Below, in pieces: positions 1 to 9,100 of a stretch of DNA of 64,000 bases. The translations under genes and the position numbers were made by a program. This DNA is from Bryobacterales bacterium (GTDB taxonomy: Bacteria; Acidobacteriota; Terriglobia; Bryobacterales; Bryobacteraceae). The stretch is taken from contig PNAJ01000059.1 in the NCBI GenBank assembly GCA_003170295.1, positions 89,186-153,185 on the forward strand, written 5' to 3'. Position 1 is the first letter of the stretch; every line of letters starts with the position of its first letter. A model generated the notes under the pieces. It saw only the letters and a list, made by a program, of their open reading frames with translations, was not told where the DNA came from and did no database searches.

Positions 1-27
1 CGCCCATCTGGGGCATCACGACGTCAA

Positions 28-672
28 TCATAAGGTCTCCATTCGCCGGTCAAACACGCGTCCAAAATTCTCTATGAGTGCCGCGACCACTTCCCCGCGC
101 TGAGCCTGGCAACCGAGGCTTCGCATCGAGGTCACTGGTCGAGTTAAACCGCACGGTACGATGTACCGGAAATAATTCAAATCCGTATTCACATTAAGCG
201 CGAACCCGTGCGAAGTCACCCAGCGGCTGATGTGGACCCCAATCGCCGCGATTTTCCCCTCGCCGGTCCAAACCCCAGTGGCACCAGCCTCGCGCCCCGC
301 CGCAATACCAAACCCAGCCAGCGTGTCGATGATCGCCTGCTCGATGGCTCGAACATAAGCGTGCACATCGCGCTTCCATTCTCGCAAATCGAGAATCGGA
401 TAACCCACAATCTGCCCCGGCCCATGATAAGTAACATCGCCGCCGCGATCGGTCTCATAAAACGAGATTCCCGACCGAGCCAGCAGCTCCGGCGGCGCAA
501 GAAGATTCTCCGCATGCCCATTGCGCCCCATCGTGACCACATGAGGATGCTCGACAATCAGTAACTGATCGGAAATCGCTCCGCTCTTCCTCAACTCAAC
601 ATACCGCCCCTGCCGCTCCAAAGCCTCCACCCACCGCATCAGCCCCAAATCGCGAGCCTCGCATCCCACCAC
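28..672 (-). CDS. lipB: Octanoyltransferase LipB; start refined to a GTG near 672 because the track ORF runs back through a repeat into lpdA
   Basis: Motifs RGGDVTYHGPGQIVGYPILDL, GKIAAIGVHISRWVTSHGFALNVN, IVPCGL typical of LipB. Confidence 0.93.
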   Translation of the reverse strand: MVGCEARDLGLMRWVEALERQGRYVELRKSGAISDQLLIVEHPHVVTMGRNGHAENLLAPPELLARSGISFYETDRGGDVTYHGPGQIVGYPILDLREWKRDVHAYVRAIEQAIIDTLAGFGIAAGREAGATGVWTGEGKIAAIGVHISRWVTSHGFALNVNTDLNYFRYIVPCGLTRPVTSMRSLGCQAQRGEVVAALIENFGRVFDRRMETL

Positions 673-692
673 TTGTGAGCTATCTGCTTGTT

Positions 693-739
693 GGTGGGGC
701 GGACCCCCTGGTCCGCGCCGGACCCCCCGGTCCGGCTCT
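693..739. repeat. Palindromic GC-rich intergenic repeat, family A (two hairpins back to back)
   Basis: GCGGACC-CCCT-GGTCCGC and CCGGACC-CCCC-GGTCCGG; recurs near 12.1, 23.4, 27.4 and 48.6 kb. Confidence 0.8.
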
Positions 740-757
740 TCGAGCGCATTCACCAAA

Positions 758-2155
758 CTAGGCATTAATCGCCTGACCATACACCGCGTTAAACGCCTCG
801 CCCACCGCCTCGTAAATCGTCGGATGCGCGTGAATAGTATTGATGACGGTGTCAACCGTCGCCTCGGCCTCCATCGCCAGCACCCCTTCGCCGATCAGCT
901 CGAACGCTTCCGGCCCAATAATGTGGACCCCCAGCACCTCGCCATATTTCTCATCCGCGACGATCTTCACAAACCCGTCATGCGATCCCAGAATGGTCGC
1001 CTTGCTGTTCGCCGCGAACGGAAACTTGCCGATCTTCACCGAATGCCCCGCCGCCCGAGCCTGCGCCTCCGTCATCCCAACGCTTCCGATTCCCGGCTCC
1101 GTGTACGTACAACCCGGAATCCGAAGTTTGTTAACCGGCGTCACCGGCTTCCCCGCGATATGCGCCATCGCGACCATTCCCTCTGCCGTCGCCACGTGCG
1201 CCAATTGCGGAGTCCCCGCCACAATATCGCCAATCGCGTAAACCCCGGGTTCGCCGGTCCTCTGCATCGAGTCGACCTTCACAAACCCTCGATCCAGTTC
1301 GACTTTGGTGCCCTGCAGTCCCACGTCTTCGGTAAGAGGCCGCCGGCCCACCGCGACGAGAAGCGCTTCCGTCTCTACCGTTTCGCGTTTGCCATCCGGG
1401 AGCGCCACTTCAAATCGCACGCCGTTGTCCGTGACCTGGATATTCTCAGCCTTAGCGCCGGTCTCCACGCGAATCCCCTGTTTCTTAAACAAGCGTGCCA
1501 GTTCTTTCGAGACTTCCTCGTCTTCCACCGGCACAATGCGCGGCAGCATCTCGAAAACCTGCACCTTGGTTCCAAACCGGTGGAAGCACGATGCAAATTC
1601 GACGCCCACCGCGCCCGCGCCCAGAATCGCCAGCGATTTCGGGATCTCCCGCAAATCCAGAATCTCGATATTCGTCAAAATCCGTTTCGCATCCGGCTGC
1701 AACCCAGGGAGCATCCGCGCCGCCGATCCCGTCGCAAGAACAACATTTTTCGTCTCGTAAATCTGCTTAGTCCCGTCGTTCGCCGTGACCTCGACCTTTC
1801 CAGGCCCCGCCAGGCGCGCCCATCCCTTGATCCAGTCGACTTTGTTTTTCTTGAACAGGAATTCGATGCCCTTGGAGTGCTTGCTGACGATCTTATTCTT
1901 GCGATCGCTCACCAGCGGATAATCGAGCCGCGGATTCTCGCAATGAATCCCCTCTTCCTCGGAGTGCAAGAACCGGTCCCAAACATCGGCCGTGTGCAGC
2001 AGCGATTTGGTCGGAATGCACCCGACCAGCAGGCACGTTCCGCCCAATCGAGGGTCTTTTTCAACAACGGCTACTTTCAGCCCATACTGTCCGGCGCGAA
2101 TCGCAGCCGAATACCCACCGGGACCGCTCCCGATGACAATCACATCGTAGGTCAT
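758..2155 (-). CDS. lpdA: Dihydrolipoyl dehydrogenase
   Basis: VIGSGPGGYSAAIRAGQYGLKVAVVEKD..GGTCLLVGCIPTKSLL, C-terminal HAHPTIYEAVGEA. Confidence 0.95.
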   Translation of the reverse strand: MTYDVIVIGSGPGGYSAAIRAGQYGLKVAVVEKDPRLGGTCLLVGCIPTKSLLHTADVWDRFLHSEEEGIHCENPRLDYPLVSDRKNKIVSKHSKGIEFLFKKNKVDWIKGWARLAGPGKVEVTANDGTKQIYETKNVVLATGSAARMLPGLQPDAKRILTNIEILDLREIPKSLAILGAGAVGVEFASCFHRFGTKVQVFEMLPRIVPVEDEEVSKELARLFKKQGIRVETGAKAENIQVTDNGVRFEVALPDGKRETVETEALLVAVGRRPLTEDVGLQGTKVELDRGFVKVDSMQRTGEPGVYAIGDIVAGTPQLAHVATAEGMVAMAHIAGKPVTPVNKLRIPGCTYTEPGIGSVGMTEAQARAAGHSVKIGKFPFAANSKATILGSHDGFVKIVADEKYGEVLGVHIIGPEAFELIGEGVLAMEAEATVDTVINTIHAHPTIYEAVGEAFNAVYGQAINA

Positions 2156-2197
2156 CTCTTTTTTTCAGTGTAGCATTGGGAATCGAATCACCCGAAA

Positions 2198-2530
2198 ATG
2201 AAGCTGCCCAATGGCGATAGAGCAATAGTCGAGGTCGAAAAGCTGCGCGATTACTGGCTGAGCCCGCAGCATCCGCGCGGTCGCCACAAAGCTCGCGTAT
2301 TCGCATCACGTTTGGGCATCACCGCCCAGCACGTTGACATTTTGCAGGATGCTTTGGTTCGAGCCGCGCGCCAGCAATCCGCGTCGCTCGGATTCGCGGA
2401 CGAATACGGTCACCGGTACGTGATAGACTTCGACATGAATGGCCCCTCCGGGAGGGCCACCGTTCGCAGTAGCTGGATCGTCCGTAGTGGCGAAAGTATC
2501 GCCCGCCTGACCAGTTGTTACGTTCTTTAA
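2198..2530 (+). CDS. DUF6883-like small protein
   Basis: MKLPNGDRAIVEVEKLRDYWLSPQHPRGRHKARVF pattern; 4 nt upstream of the next ORF. Confidence 0.7.
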   Translation: MKLPNGDRAIVEVEKLRDYWLSPQHPRGRHKARVFASRLGITAQHVDILQDALVRAARQQSASLGFADEYGHRYVIDFDMNGPSGRATVRSSWIVRSGESIARLTSCYVL

Positions 2531-2534
2531 CCAT

Positions 2535-2756
2535 ATGGAATCGATCGCTCCACTTTCGGTGGTCGCGCTGCTTGAGGATTGGCCGCAGCACAGCTTGATA
2601 CGAGGGCAAGTCGGCACCGTCGTTGAGAAACTCGCCCCCGGCGTATACGAGGTTGAATTCTCCGATGATAACGGACGAACCTACGCCAGCCTCGGCGTCC
2701 CGGCGGCGCAACTCCTCGTTCTGCGCCACGATACCGTAGAAACATTTCGGAACTAA
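2535..2756 (+). CDS. DUF4926-like small protein
   Basis: LSVVALLEDWPQHSLIRGQVGTVVEKLAPGVYEVEFSDDNGRTYA pattern; tightly coupled to the upstream ORF. Confidence 0.7.
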   Translation: MESIAPLSVVALLEDWPQHSLIRGQVGTVVEKLAPGVYEVEFSDDNGRTYASLGVPAAQLLVLRHDTVETFRN

Positions 2757-2787
2757 CCCTCTCTCTCCGCGCAAGTCGTTATAGAAA

Positions 2788-3312
2788 GTGCAACAAACCG
2801 ATCATGAACTGCTGGTGCTGATGCTCTCCGGCGACGAGGAAGCGTTTACGACTCTTTATCGCCGCCGTCAGGGTCCAGTCTTCCGCTTCGCCCTCCAAAT
2901 GACCGGCAACGTTGTGATTGCCGAAGATGTTACGCAGGAAGTTTTTATGGCTTTGCTGTCGAAAACCGCGAAATACGATGTCGCGCGCGGGACGCTGGCG
3001 TCATTTTTATACGGAATTGCCCGCAATCTGGTCCTGCGGCGGCTTGAGAAAACGTTGGAAATTGAAGATTATGCAGGACCTGACGATATTCTCGACGACC
3101 TGACCCGGCGTGAGACCATCGAGCACGTGCGGCTCGCCGTGCTCAGCCTGCCGCCGGTCTATCGGGAAGCGGTTGTGCTTTGCGATCTTCAAGATACGAG
3201 TTATGAGGACGCCGCTACCGTCCTCGATTGTCCGATCGGCACCGTGCGGTCGAGGTTGAATCGGGGAAGGTCGATGCTGGCAAGCAAGTTGGCCGTAAGG
3301 AGTTCAGTATGA
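2788..3312 (+). CDS. RNA polymerase sigma factor, ECF sigma-70 family (GTG start)
   Basis: Region 2 AEDVTQEVFMALLSK and region 4 LPPVYREAVVLCDLQDTSYEDAATVLDCPIGTVRSRLNRGR. Confidence 0.93.
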   Translation: MQQTDHELLVLMLSGDEEAFTTLYRRRQGPVFRFALQMTGNVVIAEDVTQEVFMALLSKTAKYDVARGTLASFLYGIARNLVLRRLEKTLEIEDYAGPDDILDDLTRRETIEHVRLAVLSLPPVYREAVVLCDLQDTSYEDAATVLDCPIGTVRSRLNRGRSMLASKLAVRSSV

Positions 3313-3803
3313 ACGAGTTGCTAAGAGCCTTGGCCGACCATGACCGCGATCGGGAAGCTCCGGCAGCGGTGGAAATGCGGTTAAGGGCAGCGTTTAGAAA
3401 GAAATACCAGCGCCGGGCGTGGCCATATGTGACGGCTTTCGCGCTCGCCACCGCGGCTGCGATCATGCTTTCTGTGAACATCAAGCCGAAGCCGCAAACC
3501 ATGGAAATTGCAGTAGTTCCGCCGCCTGTAGTGACGGTTCCAGTCGCAAACCCGGCTCCGCGAAAGGTGGTCCATCGAAAGCCGCGGCCCGTGGAAGTAG
3601 TGACCGAGTTTTATCCGCTGATGGACGTCCCGCCGCCGTTTGAACGGGGTGAGCTTTTGCGCGTGAGCCTGCCCGCCGCGGCGATGCGGAACGTCGGGCT
3701 GCCGGTGAGCGAGGATCGCCTGACGGAAATGGTGCAAGCGGACGTTTTGGTAGGGGAAGAAGGGCTCGCCAGAGCCATCCGATTCGTGAGATTCGAACGT
3801 TAA
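3309..3803 (+). CDS. Putative membrane protein / anti-sigma-factor-like
   Basis: ATG overlaps the sigma factor stop; single TM segment VTAFALATAAAIMLSV. Confidence 0.6.
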   Translation: MNELLRALADHDRDREAPAAVEMRLRAAFRKKYQRRAWPYVTAFALATAAAIMLSVNIKPKPQTMEIAVVPPPVVTVPVANPAPRKVVHRKPRPVEVVTEFYPLMDVPPPFERGELLRVSLPAAAMRNVGLPVSEDRLTEMVQADVLVGEEGLARAIRFVRFER

Positions 3804-3824
3804 TTGACCTTAAAGGAGCTTAAA

Positions 3825-4697
3825 ATGACAAAAATCGCACTCTACGGAGCCTTAATTGGCGCTATTTCGCTGTCCGCGCAGGATCCTGCCACGCTGGAGA
3901 AAAAGCTCGCCGACGAGCTCAAGGCGCAAGCTGGCAACTTAGGATTCGTCAACATGATCAACGGCAGGACTGTGAAAGCGTCGCCGTATTCGGCGCAAGC
4001 GGTAAACGAAACCGTCCAGACTTTGGCCGACGGGAATCGCATCACGCGCACCAACTCATCGATGCTCTATCGAGACAGCGAAGGACGCGAACGGCGCGAG
4101 GAAGCGAATGGCAAGATGGTCCTGATTTCGGATCCGGTGGACAGGGTTCAGTATACCCTCGAACCGCAAAGCAAAGTGGCGCGTAAGACGCAGAGGATCG
4201 CAGTCGGCGGAGGCGTTGGCGTCGGCCGCGGGTCGGCATCCAGGCCAGTAACCGAGGGCACGATGATGACGACAATAGAGCGCACGATTACGGTCAACGG
4301 AGTCTCAGTCGGGACTGGGGGCGGAGACGTTAGTACCGTCACGTACCGCACGGGCAGCCCGGAATCGCAGAACTCGAAAGTGGAGCACCTGGGCACGCAG
4401 ATCATGGAAGGCGTTTCGGCCGAGGGCACCCGCACCACGACTACGATTGAGGCGGGACAGATTGGGAATGAGCAGCCGATCAGCATCGTTTCCGAACGCT
4501 GGTTCTCCGTGGATCTGCAAGTCGCGGTGATGACCAAGCACAGCGATCCGCGCAACGGCACCACCACGTATAAGCTGACGAATATAAATCGCAGCGAGCC
4601 GGCGCGCACCCTGTTCGAAGTTCCCTCGGACTACACGCTGCGGGGTGTCGGGGGCGAATTCAGGATACTGAAGGACAACCCGGAAGAGCAACAATAA
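3825..4697 (+). CDS. Hypothetical secreted protein
   Basis: Signal-peptide-like N-terminus MTKIALYGALIGAISLSAQ; in series with the sigma factor genes. Confidence 0.7.
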   Translation: MTKIALYGALIGAISLSAQDPATLEKKLADELKAQAGNLGFVNMINGRTVKASPYSAQAVNETVQTLADGNRITRTNSSMLYRDSEGRERREEANGKMVLISDPVDRVQYTLEPQSKVARKTQRIAVGGGVGVGRGSASRPVTEGTMMTTIERTITVNGVSVGTGGGDVSTVTYRTGSPESQNSKVEHLGTQIMEGVSAEGTRTTTTIEAGQIGNEQPISIVSERWFSVDLQVAVMTKHSDPRNGTTTYKLTNINRSEPARTLFEVPSDYTLRGVGGEFRILKDNPEEQQ

Positions 4698-4738
4698 AAA
4701 AGACCGTTTCGGGCGCACCTATGCCACGATGATAATAG

Positions 4739-6109
4739 ATGCGCCCGATTTTGCTGTTTCTCGCTTCCGCCACGTCCGTTTTCTCCCAATCGCAAGCCAC
4801 TGTCTCGCTGAGCGAGCTCAGCTCTTCGCTCGAAACTCTGGCCCAGCGTGTCCGTCCGTCCGTTGTCCAAATCTTCTCGACCGGCTACGCCTCCGCCGAA
4901 GAAGGCGAGAGCACCAATGCGGCCAGCCTGCTCTCCAAGCAGCGCAGCACCGGTTCCGGCGTGATTCTTTCCGAGGACGGACTCATCCTCACGAACAACC
5001 ACGTGGTGCATAACGCGCTGAAGATTGAGGTCAAGCTGCATAACGCGAACCGCGGCGGCCGCATGCCCGATTCCATCGTCCTCGCGAAGCTGGTCGGAGT
5101 CGACCGCGAGGCGGATCTGGCCGTGATCAAAATCGACCGCACCGGCCTCGCGACGCTCGCTCTCGGCGATTCGAGCAAACTGCGGCAAGGCCAACTGGTG
5201 ATGGCGTTCGGCAATCCCCTGGGACTCGAAGGCTCGGTGACCATGGGCGTGATCAGTTCCACCGCGCGCCAGTTGAAGCTCGACGATCCGATGACCTATG
5301 TGCAGACCGACGCGCCGATCAATCCCGGTAATAGCGGCGGACCCCTGGTCGATGCGGAGGGCCGCGTGGTGGGAATCAACACCTTCATCTTTACGCAATC
5401 GGGTGGCAGCGAGGGGATCGGCTTCGCGGTGCCCAGCAACATGGCCCGCGGCAGTTATGAGCAGATCGTTAAGGACGGCCATGTGCATCGGGGACAGATC
5501 GGAATCGTGGCGCAAACCATCACTCCTGCGCTGGCCAAAGGCCTGGCGCTCCCGCAAGACTGGGGAGTGATCGCCGCCGACGTCACCCCCGACGGTCCGG
5601 CGGATAAGGCGGGACTCAAGCCGGGCGACATCATTGTCACACTGGCCGGCAAGGAAATGGAAGATGCGCGGCAGTTGGAAAATCTGGTGTATCAGCAGTC
5701 GCTTTCCGCCATCGTCGATGTGACGGTGAGCCGCGACGGCAAGCCGCTCCGCTTCAGCATTCCGGTGATTGAGCGCGACGACGATCCGCAGCGCTTCGCC
5801 GACATGGTGAATCCCGAGAAAAATCTGATCCGCAGGCTGGGCATTCTGGCGATCGAGATCACCGATAAACTGTCTGAAATGCTGCCAGAATTGCGCCACG
5901 ACTACGGCATCGTAGTGGCGGCGCGCGCAGCCGACGCTCCCGGCGCCGTGCTCCAACCGGGGGACGTGATTTACGAGATTAACAAAACTCCGACGGTCTC
6001 GATTGCGGCTCTGCGCGCGGTTCTCGATAGCATAAAGCCTGGCGAGACGGCCGTGCTGCACGTGCAGAGGGGCGCCAAGCTCCGGTATATTGCGATTGAT
6101 CTGGAGTGA
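4739..6109 (+). CDS. HtrA/DegP-like trypsin-family serine protease with PDZ domains
   Basis: Catalytic LTNNHVVHNA, DREADLAVIKID, PINPGNSGGPLVDAEGRVVGIN; PDZ segment GPADKAGLKPGDIIVTL. Confidence 0.93.
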   Translation: MRPILLFLASATSVFSQSQATVSLSELSSSLETLAQRVRPSVVQIFSTGYASAEEGESTNAASLLSKQRSTGSGVILSEDGLILTNNHVVHNALKIEVKLHNANRGGRMPDSIVLAKLVGVDREADLAVIKIDRTGLATLALGDSSKLRQGQLVMAFGNPLGLEGSVTMGVISSTARQLKLDDPMTYVQTDAPINPGNSGGPLVDAEGRVVGINTFIFTQSGGSEGIGFAVPSNMARGSYEQIVKDGHVHRGQIGIVAQTITPALAKGLALPQDWGVIAADVTPDGPADKAGLKPGDIIVTLAGKEMEDARQLENLVYQQSLSAIVDVTVSRDGKPLRFSIPVIERDDDPQRFADMVNPEKNLIRRLGILAIEITDKLSEMLPELRHDYGIVVAARAADAPGAVLQPGDVIYEINKTPTVSIAALRAVLDSIKPGETAVLHVQRGAKLRYIAIDLE

Positions 6110-6179
6110 GGAAGGAAGACAGGAGTCAGAAGACGTGTATTATCAAATTGTCCGGACTTCGCCGATGGAATGACGTGAG

Positions 6180-6461
6180 ATGTCGACCAACTTCAACAAC
6201 CCGAAGGCCATTTCAGAAGCGGGAAAGAAAATTTACGAGCGCTTGTACCAGGCTGAGTATGAGAAGTCGCACCTTGGAAAGTTCGTTGCCATCAATATTC
6301 TCGACGAGTCCGCAACCCTTGGCGATACTGCTAGCGAAGCTCTTAATTCGGCCAGAGCGAGATATCCCAAGGGGCTATTTCACTTAATCCGCGTTGGACA
6401 TAGCGGCGCTTTTGAGGTTGGCTTAGCCCATCGGCATGTCCACGCAGATCGGATACGTTGA
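6180..6461 (+). CDS. Small hypothetical protein paired with a retropepsin-like protein
   Basis: Overlaps the start of the next ORF by 26 nt. Confidence 0.6.
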   Translation: MSTNFNNPKAISEAGKKIYERLYQAEYEKSHLGKFVAINILDESATLGDTASEALNSARARYPKGLFHLIRVGHSGAFEVGLAHRHVHADRIR

Positions 6462-6918
6462 CGAGAACGGACATCCAAGAGTCACGATTCACATACGGGG
6501 GACTCACCCTCAGGAGTTTGTCGAGGTTGACGCCATGATAGATACCGGGTTCGCAGGTTTTCTGATGCTTCCCATCGCGCAAGCGCTGCCACTCGGGCTC
6601 GCCCTATATGGCACAGGGGATTACAGCCTGGCGGATGGTTCTTCGATCAGTTGTTTTTTGGCGGAAGGCACCATTGAGATTCGCCCGCCGTCGCAGGTTC
6701 CGAATGCAAATATCGACGCACCACTTTCCTTCGATACGCCACCCGCTCTGCAACCAGAAAGTGTCACAGGCGTCGTGGTTCTCGGCGGAGACGGTGCCCT
6801 CGTAGGAATGGAGTTCATCAGAGGCTTGAAAAAGTGGCTCTTGGTCGGTTCGGTCGTCCTACTGCTTGACGAAGTTAGCATTCCAGTTCCAGTGGCTCCT
6901 CCCAGAACGTCAAAGTAA
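6436..6918 (+). CDS. Retropepsin-like (clan AA) aspartic protease
   Basis: VDAMIDTGFAGFLMLP active-site motif. Confidence 0.7.
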   Translation: MSTQIGYVDENGHPRVTIHIRGTHPQEFVEVDAMIDTGFAGFLMLPIAQALPLGLALYGTGDYSLADGSSISCFLAEGTIEIRPPSQVPNANIDAPLSFDTPPALQPESVTGVVVLGGDGALVGMEFIRGLKKWLLVGSVVLLLDEVSIPVPVAPPRTSK

Positions 6919-6949
6919 CCGATCGATGGCCGCGTGCGTTTGGGCTTAT

Positions 6950-8275
6950 ATGAGACTTGTTGCCGGGCTGATCATTGTAACGGCGTTGTTAGCTCAGCAG
7001 AAGAAACGCGCTGAGCCCGCGCCCGCTGTGTTTCCGCTCGAAGCGCTGCGCGTCGAGGGGAACCAGAAGCTGACGGTGGAGAAAATCCTCGCCGTGGCCG
7101 CGTTGAAGACCGGCGAGCCCGTGATCCGCACCGATTTCGATCAGGCTCGCAGGCGTCTGATGGCGACCGGCGCGTTCCAGAGCGTGGCGTATGAGTTTAA
7201 ACCCAGCGCCGACCAAAAGGGCGTCGACGGCGTGCTGCGCGTGATCGAGGTCGATTACTGGTTTCCCTACCGCTTCGAGGATCTGCCCGCCTCCGACGAC
7301 GCTCTCCGCGCGATGTTGCGTAAACAGGAGCCGATCCTCGACGATCGCATTCCCGCGACCAAGGAAGTGATCGCGCGATACACCGCCGCGATTGCGGAAT
7401 TTTTAGGCGGCAAAGTGGAAGTCACCGGCAAGGTGATGTCGGATGTGCCGGATCAGCCGGCCATTGTATTCCGCCCGCCGGGCGCGCGGCCGAACATCGC
7501 CGAAGTGCATTTTTTAGGCAACGACGTGCTGCCGACGACGACGCTGGTGAACTCGCTCGCTCCCGTCGCCGTGGGCGTGCCGTATAGCGACGCGACCATG
7601 CATGAGCTGCTCGACGCGAGCACTCGTTCGCTCTATGAAGCGCGCGGCCGAGTCGGCGTCACGTTCCCGAAAATCGTAGTGGAACGCGCCGCGAAGATCG
7701 ACGGCGTGTCGGTCACCATCACCGTGAAGGAGGGCGAATCGTACAACCTGGGCGTGGTGAAAGTCACGGGCGTTCCTCCGGACGAAGCGGACGGAATCAA
7801 AAATATCGGCAAATGGCGCGCGGGCGACATCGCGAATCTGGAAGAGGTCCGCTCCGGCGCGACGAGAATCGCGGACCGGCTGAAGAACAACGGCTACCTG
7901 CACGTCACCGCGCGCACCGATCGCACGATTCATGAGAACGATCACACCGTCGACGCGCTGATTACGGTGAACGCGGGTCCGCAATATCACTTCGGCAAGC
8001 TGACCATCGAGGGGCTCGATATGCTGACGGAGCCGCAGATCCGCAGGGTCTGGATCATGAATACGGGCAGTCCGTTCCATCCCGACTATCCCGACCAGTT
8101 TCTAAAAAACCTTCGCGACGAAGGAGTCTTCGACAATCTTGGTGAGACGCGCGCGGAGAAAATCGTGAATGAGAAGACCAAGATCGTGGACGTGAAGCTG
8201 TACTTCGGGGCGGCGAAGCCGAAGGAGAAAACGGGCGTCACGTCGCCGGGAGGCCGCGGCGCATGGCCGCGGTAA
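6950..8275 (+). CDS. POTRA-domain (BamA/Omp85-like N-terminal) secreted protein without an obvious beta-barrel
   Basis: Repeated POTRA-like segments: LRVEGNQKLTVEKILAVAALKTGEPV, IAEVHFLGNDVLPTTTLVNSLAPVAVGVPY, LTIEGLDMLTEPQIRRVWIMNTGSPF. Confidence 0.8.
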   Translation: MRLVAGLIIVTALLAQQKKRAEPAPAVFPLEALRVEGNQKLTVEKILAVAALKTGEPVIRTDFDQARRRLMATGAFQSVAYEFKPSADQKGVDGVLRVIEVDYWFPYRFEDLPASDDALRAMLRKQEPILDDRIPATKEVIARYTAAIAEFLGGKVEVTGKVMSDVPDQPAIVFRPPGARPNIAEVHFLGNDVLPTTTLVNSLAPVAVGVPYSDATMHELLDASTRSLYEARGRVGVTFPKIVVERAAKIDGVSVTITVKEGESYNLGVVKVTGVPPDEADGIKNIGKWRAGDIANLEEVRSGATRIADRLKNNGYLHVTARTDRTIHENDHTVDALITVNAGPQYHFGKLTIEGLDMLTEPQIRRVWIMNTGSPFHPDYPDQFLKNLRDEGVFDNLGETRAEKIVNEKTKIVDVKLYFGAAKPKEKTGVTSPGGRGAWPR

Positions 8276-8734
8276 TCAGACCACCAGGACCTTGGTCGCC
8301 CAAGCCATCGCTTCGGCTGTGATCTGAGGATTGGTGAACTCGGCATGCTTGCCGGCGAAGTCCGCCTCCACCACCCCACGGGCGGTCGCGCACGCTTTTC
8401 AGACAAAAATCGGGATCTTGTGTTCGATCACTTTCGCGATCGCCTGGCTGAGCGGCGGCCATCCCACCGGAGTTATATTCGCCGCGACCACCGTGCGCAT
8501 CAGCACCGTGGCGTCTCCGGCCAGCTCGATCCGCACCTCGTGACCGGCCTCTTGCAATGCCGCTGCCCAGGCGAACGGGAAATTGGCGCGGGTGGGGTTC
8601 TCGGAGCCGCAGAGTCCGATGAGCAGAAATCGTTGCTTCGATTCATCGGCAGCGGCGGCAACGGGCGAAGCGACCGCGGCTGAGGTCAACATCGCCGTGC
8701 ACAAATGCTGCGACACCTCGCGTCGGGTAGGCAT
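8276..8734 (-). CDS. Candidate selenoprotein, DsrE family, with in-frame TGA at 8399-8401 read as Sec
   Basis: Frame continues after TGA: ..AKVIEHKIPIFV-U-KACATARGVVEADFAGKHAEFTNPQITAEAMAWATKVLVV*; U-x-x-C motif; stop abuts the convergent POTRA gene stop. Confidence 0.65.
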
Positions 8735-8768
8735 GATTTATAGTAACTGGAAGACTCCGATGCCGTCG

Positions 8769-8993
8769 TCACAGCACGCCGTGCTCAAGCCTCCCGAGCA
8801 CAGCGACTACCGCCTGACGGCCTTCACGGGTTCCGAGCAGCGACACGGGCGTTGCGTAGTCGAGAGCGCGCACAGGCGTGCCCATCCACCGCATGGCGGC
8901 GGTCTTGTCTCCGATCACCTTGACGGCTTCATGAAGGAATTCTGCAATGATCGAAGCTTCGCCTTCGGAACCGTCTGTTGTCCTGTTCTTCAA
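8769..8993 (-). CDS. MbcA/ParS/Xre (DUF2384)-like antitoxin, apparently orphan
   Basis: RWMGTPVRALDYATPVSLLGTREGRQAVVAVLGRLEHGVL. Confidence 0.75.
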   Translation of the reverse strand: MKNRTTDGSEGEASIIAEFLHEAVKVIGDKTAAMRWMGTPVRALDYATPVSLLGTREGRQAVVAVLGRLEHGVL

Positions 8994-9058
8994 CGTTCGC
9001 GACTTATCGGGTTTCTTGCCACTAACTTCTGATGATACGTCTTGCCCGGTCCTGCAAT

Positions 9059-9083
9059 GGAACCGCGACCATCGGGAGCGGTC
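9059..9083 (+). repeat. Repeat family B-like copy
   Basis: GGAACCGCGACCATCGGGAGCGGTC, related to the RAYT-flanking repeat. Confidence 0.55.
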
Positions 9084-9100
9084 AGACCCAGGGGCGTCGT

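Noticed and set aside
824-2173. Long + strand ORF antisense to lpdA
   Set aside because: Arg/His-rich shadow frame of a confidently identified gene in high-GC DNA.
4631-6061. 476-aa minus ORF antisense to the HtrA-like protease
   Set aside because: His/Arg-rich shadow translation; opposite strand has clear catalytic motifs.
8238-8462. 74-aa minus ORF overlapping the end of the DsrE gene
   Set aside because: Out-of-frame shadow of the proposed read-through DsrE C-terminus.
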